Source: Roseiarcus sp963753135
GTDB lineage: Bacteria > Pseudomonadota > Alphaproteobacteria > Rhizobiales > Beijerinckiaceae
DNA: 64,000 nt
Direction: 5' to 3'
Assembly: GCA_963753135.1 (NCBI GenBank)
Contig: CAVWBA010000021.1
Location: 53,982-117,981, forward strand
The stretch's first letter is position 1. Each line of letters begins with the position of its first letter. Made by a program: the position numbers and the translations under genes. Shown in pieces: positions 54,961 through 63,110 of the stretch. Under the pieces are notes generated by a model. It was not told the origin of the DNA and searched no databases. It saw nothing but the letters and a program-made list of their open reading frames with translations.

Positions 54961-56529
54961 TGTTGGCGCCATCGTTGTTGTTGAAAAAGTTGATTGGCGA
55001 AGACTGACACGATGCTGGTCACTGGAGCAGACGTGGCGATACCGTCGTTGACCGACCAGGTGATCGTGCGGCTTGGATTGGCGGCGCTGGACGAGGTAAA
55101 GGTGACTGAGTCGAGCGCCGCCTGATAGACGGCCAAGCTCGCCGAGCCCGACAGCGTCAGCACGCCCGTGCTCGCATTGTAGCTGCTAGTGATGCCGGTC
55201 TGGGGTGAGCCGACGTTCAGCATATCGCCTGCAAGGAACCCCGCGCCGATGCTGACCTTCGCCCCAACCAGGGTCGCCGACTCCGGATCGCTGATCGACA
55301 GCCCGGGATCAGGCGCGCCCGGCACCCCTCCCGCCCGGTAACTGATGCTTTCCCCCGCGGTCAGCTCAGGTCCGATCGCAAAGCCGCTGCCGGTAATCTC
55401 AAACACAGTGCCGGAGCCGTTGGCGCCGCCCGTCTGCGTCGTCCCGAAAAGGTCGCCGTTCGCGTCCGCGACCAAGTTGGCCCCCGGCCCGGTGCCCGTG
55501 GCTGCACTGAAATTAACGACAATGGTCGGCGTGGAGTTGTAGCCGCCCGGCGTTTTGACAATCTCGAACACCGCGCCCCCGGAATTCTGGGAGCTCGGAT
55601 CCGTGGTCCCGAAAAGGTCGCCCTTGGAGTCCACGATCAGGGTTTTGGGGTGGTTAAGAGAGAGTTGTCCGTCGGCGGCGGTGAAGCTTGCCAAGGTGGT
55701 CGGCGTGCTGGCGTAGATGCCGGCGGGCGTCTTCTCAATTTCAAAAACCGTGCCATCGTTGTTCGCGCCGCCCCCAATCGTTGTCCCGAAGATGTCGCCA
55801 TTGGAGTCTATGGTTAAAGTCCCGATCTGCGTCCCGACTGGGAAGGGGACGAGGCTGACCGGAGCGGCATAAGCTGGCGCCGGTCTTCTGAACTTCAAAC
55901 ACCGAGCTGGTGGTCGTGCCGAAAAGGTCGCCGCCGCGTCTTCGACCAGGTTGCCCAAGCCAGAGGGAGTGATGCCTGAGCCGAAGCTGGCGAGGATGGT
56001 TGGCGTGGTCGCGTAGCCATTGCCTATCTTCTGGATTTCGAACACCGTGCCCGGCCATTGGCCCCGCCGGACAGCGTCGTTCCAAACAAATTGCCGCTGG
56101 CGTCGACAAGCAGCCGCCCTCCCGGGCCGGAGGCGCCGACGCCGGGTGTGAAAGCTCGCCAGTGTAGATCGGCGCTCCCGCCTAGCTGGAAATTCAACGA
56201 CCGCGCCCGAGATGATTCGTGCCGCCTGTGATCTCCAGGCCGAAAAGGTCGCCATTCGCATCGGCGCTCAGGTTCGGGACGCCAACGAGCGTGTTCAGGC
56301 CCGTCGGTATGTCGGCCAGAAAGGTCGGCGTGGTGGCGAAGCTCCCCGCAATCTTGGTGATCTCGTATGTCGTTCCGATCTGGTTGTTGGGGTTGGGATC
56401 TGTCCCGCCATGGACGGTCGCGCCGAAGAGATCGCCGTTGGAATCGATGAACAGCTGGCCATCGGGGTCATTGCCGTCGCCGGTCGAGGTGGGGAATGAG
56501 GCGATTGTAACAACGGAAGCACCAGGCAT
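54117..56529 (-). pseudogene. GloVer-repeat secreted protein with FG-GAP-type C-terminus, frameshifted
   Basis: MPGASVVTIASFPTSTGDGN begins a series of about seven GloVer-type units, each with D.NGDLFGTT..GG..N.GTVFEI (for example SNGDLFGATVHGGTDPNPNN, ANGDLFGTTQTGGANGSGTV). Frame shifts fall near 56210, 56070 and 55900. A cadherin/Ig-like module similar to the one at 26.4 kb follows (SYNASTGVLTLSGSASLAVY, TWSVNDGIATSAPVTS), then from 54960 the FG-GAP-type array, ending NPGPSWRA at 54117. The corrected length is about 800 residues. The same final words in all three repeat proteins (NPGPSW plus 2-5 residues) point to a common origin. Confidence 0.72.
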
Positions 56530-56773
56530 GAACGGTTCCCGACTTTTTCACTGAAGTATTGAGATGAATTACAGGTGTTCGCTCGGAAATGCAAGGACCC
56601 TAGGGTTGCATTCTCTTTCCCGGTCCCGACGCCGGACCTCTGCCTGGCCGGAGTCACGCGACAGGTCCGCTAAGGTTTTGCCGGGAGCGCCCGTGGTCCC
56701 ACAATTGCAAGAGTTGTGTCCCACTTCAGAAGTAAGCCTCAAATGGCGGCGCCGTTCAGGCGCCGCCATCGCC

Positions 56774-58191
56774 TCATTTCCGATTGTAGACGTCGTCGAT
56801 TCGGACGATGTCATCCTCTCCGAAATAGCTGCCGGTCTGAACCTCGATCAGCTCGACGTCGATCTTGCCCGGGTTGGCGAGGCGATGGGTCGAGCCCATC
56901 GGCAAATAGATCGACTCGTTCTCGTGCACGAGCGTCACCTTGTCGTCGAGCGTCACCTCGGCCGCGCCGCGAACAACGACCCAGTGCTCGGCGCGATGGT
57001 GATGCTTCTGTAAGGACAGGCGCCCGCCGGGGCGCACGACGATGCGCTTGACCTGGTAGCGCGAGCCCTGGTCGATGCTCTGATAATAGCCCCAGGGCCG
57101 GTAGTTGCGCCGGTGCTCGGTCGCTTCCCGGTGGCCCTCGGCCTTCAGCCTCTCCACGAGCGTCTTGACCTTGGCGGTCTGCGACCGGTCGGCGACCAGG
57201 ACCGCGTCGCCGGTGGCGACGACGATCACGTCTTTAAGGCCGATGACGGCGGCCAATTGCTCTTCCGAACGCACGAGCACGTTCGATGAATCGATGACCA
57301 TCGCGCGTCCGCGCAGGCTGTTGCCATCCGCGTCGCGCGGGCTCAACCGCCAGACCGCCGACCACTCGCCGACGTCCGACCATCCGACGTCGGCCGTCAG
57401 CACCACCGCCCGGTCGGTTCGCTCCATAACCGCATAATCGATCGAGGTCTTCGGCGCCCTGGCGAAGGACTCATGGTCGAGGACGACGAAGCCGAGGTCC
57501 TTTTTCGCATTCCTGACCGACGCCGCGGTCGCCGCCGCGATCTCAGGCTCGAACCGCTCAAGCTCCTCCAGCATGACGTCGGCGCGGAAGACGAAATTGC
57601 CCGAGTTCCAGAGATAATTGTCTTCAATGAAGGCTCGTGCGCGCGCCTCGTCGGGCTTCTCCACGAATCGCTCGATCCGCCGCAGATGGGGATCGAGCGT
57701 GAGCGGCGCGCCCGGATGGATGTAACCATAGCCCGTGGCGGGATGGTCGGGGGTGACGCCGAAGGTGACGATTTCACCCGCATTGGCCGCCGCGTGGGCC
57801 TGCGCGCAGAGCCTCGCGAATTGCTTTCCGTCCTCGAACACATGGTCGGCCGCGAGCACGGCGATAACCGCCTTCGGATCACGCGCGGCCGCCCAGGCGG
57901 CCGCGGCGCCGACGGCGGCGGCGCTGTCGCGCCGGTCCGGCTCGAGCAGGATGGTCGCCTCGGCGCCGATCTCCTTCAATTGCTCGGCCACGCGAAAGCG
58001 GTAGTCGAAATTGGTGATGACGACCGCTGGATCGAACACAGCGGGATCGCTGACCACGCCGACGATCGTCTGAAAGGTCGAACGCTCGCCCGATCAGGGG
58101 AATGAACTGCTTGGGCAAGCTCTCCCGCGATTCCGGCCACATGCGGGTACCCGATCCGCCACACATGATCACTGGCAGTAATCTTCGTCAT
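56774..58191 (-). CDS. manC: mannose-1-phosphate guanylyltransferase / mannose-6-phosphate isomerase, two frameshifts
   Basis: PVIMCGGSGTRMWPESRESL with PKQFIPL is the GDP-mannose pyrophosphorylase signature. After an extra T near 58078 the main frame gives VVITNFDYRFRVAEQLKEIG, HPATGYGYIHPGAPL, FVEKPDEARARAFIEDNYLW and NSGNFVFRADVML. The C-terminal cupin isomerase part reads RPWGYYQSIDQGSRYQVKRI, LSLQKHHHRAEHWVVVRGAA and HRLANPGKIDVELIEVQTG. The ATG at 58191 (MTKIT) becomes continuous with PVIMCGG if one base is removed near 58180; otherwise GTG 58178 or ATG 58172 is the start. It makes GDP-mannose, the substrate of Gmd at 28669. Confidence 0.88.
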
Positions 58192-58422
58192 CAGCGCCCG
58201 CATATCCCTGGTATCGTTAGTTCCAAAAGCCGGCGTCTTTTGAACTAAGACTGGCGTTGGAGGCAACCCTCGCTGCGACCGCGGCGTTGATGGGACACCG
58301 GTCAGACGTGGGTGTACGGTAAACCTGCAAGTTCGCACGTACAACGAGATGATCTCAGCGAGCGCCCCCAAATAGCGCGAGAATCTACGTCGAATACGTG
58401 GTAGACTATGGCTACGGCTGCG

Positions 58423-58968
58423 TCACATGCTTTCGACTGACCTCGATCGCGTCCACAATTCGAGCGCAATGGGCAGCGGATCGACGCCGACGCCGGCCCA
58501 CCATGAGGCCTCGTCACCATAGCGATGCAGTTCGCGGTGATGGTAGCCGGCAGACGGGGACCGTGTATACGTCGCTGACCTTGCGCCCCAACGCGCGCGG
58601 CTGAGCGAACCGGAGGTGATGGGCTTCTGCAGGCGTCCGGCCGCAGATCGCGCGGGGCTGCGTAGCGACGTACTTGCAGTGCTCCTTGTCGCGCAGGCGT
58701 ATCGCCTTGGCGGGCATGCGGCGGCTTCCTGCGCTCGGCTTGGAAAGCAGTGGGTCAAAGGCGGGTTCTTCACCGGCGAAAGGAATGGCTCATTGGCAGT
58801 CAAAGCCACTTCGCCAGTCGCCGCTTCAAAACGATCGCTTTGCTCATCAGTTGGCTCCATCTCAGTTGAGGCATCGAGGGTTGCGAGCTTGTCGCGGAAC
58901 GCTGCCCCGACAAGGTCGGCGTCCCCCGTGATGAGCGCGTTCTTCGCGGGCAGCTCTTGCGGGCCCAA
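58423..58968 (-). pseudogene. duplicate of the ERF-gene 3' end (zinc HNH-like domain)
   Basis: This stretch repeats 59904-60445 with few differences: PAKNALITGDADLVGAAFRD, EVALTANEPFLSP, RRYACATRST-region (ICGRTPAEAHH when read in the correct frame), and HRYGDEASWWAGVGVDPLPI. Frame shifts match in place with those of the other copy. There is no ERF domain upstream; the DUF5131 tail starts directly at its outer border. Confidence 0.78.
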
Positions 58969-59147
58969 TGAGACCCGCGACGCCGTTCGCCTGGATCGAT
59001 GATCTTGTCAGGCAGGCGCGCGACGCCGGCGTGAAGGTCTATTTCAAGAGCAACCTGTTCGACGGCAACGCGCGCATTCTCGAACTGCCGTTCTACGCGC
59101 CGATCGAGCCAGATCCGGCCGAGGTCCCGGCGGTTTTCATTAGCTAA
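58969..59147 (+). pseudogene. C-terminal tail of a DUF5131 (phage Gp37/Gp68) protein
   Basis: TPFAWIDDLVRQARDAGVKV followed by YFKSNLFDG and ILELPFYAPIEPDP matches the end of DUF5131 proteins, which are radical-SAM-like products found on phages and plasmids. About 200 upstream residues are missing; the left border is the ERF duplicate. Confidence 0.6.
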
Positions 59148-59276
59148 AAGGCACAGCGCGATGATCGCGGTCATCGCCGGCATCGACCGCAGATCAGCCT
59201 TGGGGCGGCATGCGTGCGCCGCCATCTCCGGCTCGCGTTCGGCGCGCAAGGGCTTCGAGCGTGAGATCGCTCGTCG

Positions 59277-59546
59277 CTATCCCGCCTTTTTGAGTTTAGC
59301 GGCGCGTCGCAGCGCGTCGTTGATGCGAGTCTGCCAGCCGGGGCCCGTCGCGCGAAAATGCTCCACCACGTCGGCGTCGAGCCTGAGCTTGATTGCCTGC
59401 TTCGGCGCGGCGAGCGGCGGCCGACCGCGACGGATCAGCTTGTCGCCGTGGTACCAATCTGCTCGATCGAGCATTTCTTCGGTGATCTCCGGCGCGTCAT
59501 CCGGATCGATCCATTCGCTTGCGCCAGACTTTTTCCTCTTTTCCAT
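59277..59546 (-). CDS. brnA: BrnA family antitoxin
   Basis: 89 residues: DPDDAPEITEEMLDRADWYH, then RGRPPLAAPKQAIKLRLDAD and VVEHFRATGPGWQTRINDAL. The C-terminal ribbon-helix-helix (LRLDADVVEHFRATG.GWQ) is the BrnA DNA-binding part; the acidic N-terminus wraps the toxin. It overlaps brnT by 50 bases. In other bacteria BrnA neutralises BrnT and represses the pair's promoter. The frame is intact. Confidence 0.9.
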   Translation of the reverse strand: MEKRKKSGASEWIDPDDAPEITEEMLDRADWYHGDKLIRRGRPPLAAPKQAIKLRLDADVVEHFRATGPGWQTRINDALRRAAKLKKAG

Positions 59547-59778
59547 GGCAGTACCTCATCGAGATGATGTGCCGAGCGTCGCTGCGCGGAGTCCAGACCA
59601 TCACCACCATCCGTCCGCGCAGAAACCCCGCCGAGATCAATCGCAACTCGCCATAGTGACGCCGATCATCCGGGATCACGACGAAATCCCCGGCGAAGAC
59701 TTCCGCCGCATCGGCAAAATCAAGGCCGCGATGCTTGAGCGTTGCGGCCCTCTTTGCCGGATCGAAAGTGATCTTCAC
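59497..59778 (-). CDS. brnT: BrnT family ribonuclease toxin
   Basis: 93 residues from a GTG at 59778: KITFDPAKRAATLKHRGLDF, ADAAEVFAGDFVVIPDDRRH, LISAGFLRGRMVVMVWTPRS, HIISMRYCHGKEEKVW. This is the RelE-fold BrnT family, an RNase that cuts mRNA. The family starts with (V/K)I.FDP.K...N..KHG; here the Asn is Thr and KHG is KHR, both tolerated. A TTG at 59814 would add 12 residues but would run into the palindrome at 59788-59831. The toxin gene precedes the antitoxin, as usual. Confidence 0.9.
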   Translation of the reverse strand: MKITFDPAKRAATLKHRGLDFADAAEVFAGDFVVIPDDRRHYGELRLISAGFLRGRMVVMVWTPRSDARHIISMRYCHGKEEKVWRKRMDRSG

Positions 59779-59787
59779 GAAAATAAC

Positions 59788-59831
59788 CGTACCCCCAATA
59801 ATACGCTGCGTCAAAAGTTTTTGGGGGTACG
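59788..59831. promoter_or_regulatory. perfect 11-bp palindrome in front of brnT
   Basis: CGTACCCCCAA at 59788-59798 and TTGGGGGTACG at 59821-59831 are exact reverse complements separated by 22 bases. The left arm ends 10 bases before the brnT start. Position and symmetry suit an operator for BrnA (ribbon-helix-helix proteins bind such paired sites). A stem-loop in the leader RNA is the other possibility. Confidence 0.6.
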
Positions 59832-59903
59832 AATGGACGCATTTAACAGAAGAAAGCCGCCGTTACTCGCTTTGTGCGAAATCGAGGCATCACGGCCCTC
59901 TAA

Positions 59904-61243
59904 TCAGCCATGGCCTGACCGCGATCGCGCCCAAAGTTCGAGCGCGATCGGCAAGGGGTCGATAGCTGGTACTTGCCCACCATGAGGCTTCGTCACCATA
60001 GCGATGCAGTTCGCGGTGATGGAGCCGGCAGACAGGGACAGTGTATTCGTCGCTGACCTTGCGCCCCAACGCGCGCGGCTGAGCGAACCGAAGGTGATGG
60101 GCTTCCGCAGGCGTCCGGCCGCAGATCGACGCAGGGCTGCGTAGCGACGTACTTGCAGTGCTCCTTGTCGCGCAGGCGTATCGCCTTGGCGGGGATGCGG
60201 CGGCGTCCTGCGCTCGGCTTGGAAAGCAGTGGGTCAAAAGCCGGGTTCTCTACCGGCGAGAGGAACGGCTCGTTTGCAGTCAAAGCCACTTCGCCAGTCG
60301 CCGCTTCACCACGATCGCTTCGCTCATCGGTTGGCTCCATCCCAGTTGAGGCCTCGAGCGTTGCGAGCTTGTCGCGGAACGCTGCCTCGACAAGGTCGGC
60401 GTCCTCGGTGATGAGCGCGTTCTTCGCGGGCAGGCTCTTGTGCGCCCAATCGGCGGCCTCATCAGTCGACATCAAAAGTTCGATCTCAGCGATCAACCGA
60501 TCCCGCAGGTCCGCCGACGGCTTCCGCCGCCAGGAGAATTTTGGAGCGCCCCGATCTCTCCTTGCCCGGGGTGGCCGTTCGGCGCGCCCACGGGGCTGGC
60601 AGCGGGTCGTGAGACCCGTCGGGCGGCCAAGCCGCGCGAGCAGGGCCCTTCGCTGCGCGTTGTTCGGATCCGCTGGCTCGGATTTGGCGTCCGCGTCCGT
60701 TTTCGGGGCTGTGCTTTGCGCATTTCCAGGCTCTACCGGCGACGGTTCCGTGCAGGGTCCGCAGTCGCCGCATCAGTCGACGCGACGACCTTCGAACCCT
60801 CCCCCACCCTCAGGTTCAGATCCGGCGCGTCGAGATCGTCCTCTCCCGCAATGCCCACGAGGGTGAACAGCGCGTAACGCCTCGCATAGGTGAGCGCCGC
60901 TCCCATCCGTCGCGGCGCCGCCGTCTCCGTTGATCGCGCAGACCGGCCATTCCGACGACAGCCACTCCCCAGACGAATGGGCGAGCGTCGTGGTGAGGCG
61001 AATGAGACCCGCCTCTTTGTCGATCGCGGTCGTTTGGACGGTCGCGATCTCATGGCCGCCGAGCGCCTTGCGCACGATGTCGAGGCCGCTCGACAGCGCG
61101 GCATAGCGAAACGTCTGATCGTTCTCCCGCGGATGAGAGGCGCGAATGGTGGCGATGAGCGACTTTTCCGGATTGGTGAGCTCCGCTTGCGCCTTGGCCA
61201 GCGCGGCGGCGATCGCCCCGATCGATTCGCTAGACCGCTGCAT
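59904..61243 (-). pseudogene. ERF single-strand annealing protein with C-terminal zinc HNH-like domain, frameshifted
   Basis: MQRSSESIGAIAAALAKAQA at 61243 opens an ERF domain: NPEKSLIATIRASHP, RYAALSSGLDIVRKALGGHE, LTTTLAHSSGEWLSSEWPVC. After a shift near 60935, RMGAALTYARRYALFTLVGI with AGEDDLDAPDL is the ERF signature. A long linker follows in two more frames, then a domain with PAKAIRLRDKEHCKYVATQP, (C)xxCGRTPAEAHHLRFAQP, VPVCRLHHRELHRYGD, a Cys/His set suggesting a zinc HNH-like module. Corrected length is about 445 residues. ERF proteins promote phage or plasmid homologous recombination with the adjoining YqaJ nuclease. Confidence 0.8.
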
Positions 61244-62060
61244 GGTTCTCCTCCGTCGCAAGGAGATCGAAACTGACCGCGCCCGACTTTGAGCGCTTGG
61301 CCCGGACGCCATGGCCGGTTGCTTCTTTCGCGTCTTCCGGCATCAGGGCCTTGAGCTCGGACTTGGCCCGCTCATGGTCGAGGAACGCCGAGCGGGTCGC
61401 GCAGAAGAGACCGGCGAACTCCGCCCATGAATTCGAGCCGCTCATGTCGACCACGCGAACCGCTTCGACGCGAGGCCGCGGCGGTTCGATCCCATAGGGC
61501 CTCGGGGTCTCGCCGGTTTGGACACAACGCCAAAATCGACGCTCCGCAGTGATAAGAAAATGCTGGTAGAGCGCGTCGGCGGGGATGGTCACCTCAACCC
61601 ATTTGCCCCCGCCGGTGATGATCGACAGCGCCGCCGATCGGGCGTTGGTCACCCACATGTTGTGCTGGAGCTGGGCCATGTGCTTCTCGATGGCGGCCTC
61701 TTCGGAGAACGACCAGGGCAGCATGAATTTGGCTTCGAACACGGCGTCGACGGCGTTGACGAACCCGTCCAGCGTCGCCGCCAGATATCGATGGACCGGG
61801 TGTTGGACCCATCGCTGGACGTCGGTGACGGATCGCCCAGTGTTGCGTTCGTACCAGCTCCGGTTCAGCGTCTCGGTGGCGACGCCGAGCTGGACAATGA
61901 GGTCGCCGCTTAGATCCGTCAGGTTCGGCCTCGCCGCGCTTTTCCTGCCACAGGCGGATCAGCGCCGCTTCGTCCGGGCTCATGATGATCCGCGCGTCCG
62001 AGCCGCCGAGGAATTGGCGGCGGTTTCGTTCTTGCGATCGGACGAGCTGTGATAGGTTCA
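61230..62060 (-). pseudogene. YqaJ-type viral recombinase / exonuclease, frameshifted
   Basis: QERNRRQFLGGSDARIIMSP then DEAALIRLWQEKRGEAEP is the N-terminus with the GGSD motif of YqaJ nucleases. A shift at about 61925 precedes DLSGDLIVQLGVATETLNRS, and another frame carries VFEAKFMLPWSFSEEAAIEK with HMAQLQHNMWVTNARSAALS; EAK is the catalytic Glu-x-Lys. The C-terminus is intact in 61230-61742. A good start is missing: a stop lies in frame just upstream at about 62075. The stop overlaps the ERF start by 14 bases, so the two form one transcript. Confidence 0.75.
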
Positions 62061-62114
62061 GATGATTTGAAGTTCACTGGATCCCCCCTTGATTTGGCGA
62101 CGTGGTGAAGTGGT

Positions 62115-62129
62115 TGTGACTTTGTCACA
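62115..62129. promoter_or_regulatory. 15-bp palindrome TGTGACTTTGTCACA between divergent genes
   Basis: Two 6-base arms (TGTGAC / GTCACA) around TTT lie between the leftward YqaJ-ERF genes and the rightward HTH gene, 34 bases before the HTH ATG. Its size and place fit an operator for a small phage-type repressor. No binding evidence. Confidence 0.45.
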
Positions 62130-62162
62130 TGTGAGGTGGGCGCGCGTTCGTGCCCGTGGCAG

Positions 62163-62458
62163 ATGCACAAGGTCGGATGGCCTGCGCTCAATTGGACGGT
62201 TCGGGACCTGGCAAGGCGACCGGTCTTCATCGAAACACGATCACGAATATCGAGGTGGGTCCCTACGCGGGAAACCAGGATTCGATTGCCTTGATCAAAA
62301 GCATGTTCCGAAAAGCGGGCGTAGAGTTTCTGCCACAGAATGGCGTACGCTTCATGAACCTCCGGATACCAGTCACGAAGGTCGTTAATTTTGCGACGGT
62401 TTGCCATCGTCTGTGGCCAGCTCGCGAGTACTTGCGCCCAATGGGCCGCAAGCACTGA
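62163..62458 (+). pseudogene. XRE-type HTH regulator, frameshifted
   Basis: MHKVGWPALNWTVRDLARR in one frame and TGLHRNTITNIEVGPYAGNQ with DSIALIKSMFRKAGVEFLPQ and NGVRF in the next give a short XRE helix-turn-helix regulator. The RDLA..TGLHRNTITNIE part is the DNA-binding helix pair. The family typically has 70-85 residues. One base separates the two frames (near 62220). It stands divergent to the recombination genes and may have been their repressor. Confidence 0.6.
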
Positions 62459-62459
62459 G

Positions 62460-62675
62460 CCTGCGCCGTTGACGATTTGGCGGCTTGCGCACGGGTGCGT
62501 CGCGGGTCTCTAGTAATGACGCCGAGAGATCTCTGCACCTCATTTGGACGTTTTGCTCGTGCCACAGCCGGATCAGAGCCGCCTCGTCCGAGCTCACGAT
62601 GATCCGAACATCAGAGCCGCTAATGAAATGATGACAGCTTAGGGCGGGCGTGGCTGTGTAAGAAGGCAAATTCAT
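62460..62675 (-). pseudogene. second, diverged N-terminus of a YqaJ-type gene
   Basis: ISGSDVRIIVSSDEAALIRL with WHEQNVQ corresponds to LGGSDARIIMSPDEAALIRL with WQEKRGE in the copy at 62 kb. The frame opens at 62675 (MNLPSYTATPALSCHHF) and degrades after about 45 residues. It shows that the YqaJ gene was once present twice, or was split by insertion of the HTH segment. Confidence 0.55.
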
Positions 62676-62856
62676 GACTTCCTCCGAGGAGATTTCATGG
62701 CTTTCTGTATGCCAACCGGAAAATAATCGGTTCTTGAGGCGGACCAGCCCGATCGGCCACGGAAAGCACCAGAGAAGGTGTATTATTGGTCTCATCAGTA
62801 CCAGATACGATACTGGGTGGTACCATTGTCAAGAGCCCCGGCGTGATTACCGGGAT

Positions 62857-63110
62857 GCAAATCCGTGCGAGCAGAGCTGCCCTTCGATGGTCGGCCGAGA
62901 GGTTCTTGCCGCGCGCGCCGGCGTAGGCGTTCAGACTATCAAAAGAATGGAGGCGGCGGACAGTGTCCCGCAGGCCGGGCGACGACACTGCAAGATGTAC
63001 AATCGACATTGGAAGCCGCGGGGATCGAATTCGTTGGCACGCCCACTGATCGGCCTGGGATCCGAATTTCTGCTCGTTCACCGACGCCAATGAGGACATC
63101 ACCGAAGGCC
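62857..63110 (+). pseudogene. second XRE-type HTH regulator, frameshifted
   Basis: MQIRASRAALRWSAE in one frame, then LAARAGVGVQTIKRMEAAD, then RATTLQDVQSTLEAAGIEFV in a third give the standard short alphaproteobacterial XRE regulator (A.LGWSAE.LA..AGV...TI.R.E...G......T...I...LE.AGIEF). Two shifts. A different subfamily from the regulator at 62163. Confidence 0.62.

Noticed and set aside
54290..55051. 253-codon plus-strand frame with regular repeats (VHFPDR..T.RVL)
   Set aside because: Mirror image of the FG-GAP-type array; the sense-strand units carry the conserved DxDGxxD-like pattern, this one does not.
28669..58191. Intact self-contained exopolysaccharide operon
   Set aside because: Genes lie on both strands, many are broken, and I recognise no flippase, polymerase or export genes (wzx, wzy, wza, wzc types) in the window.
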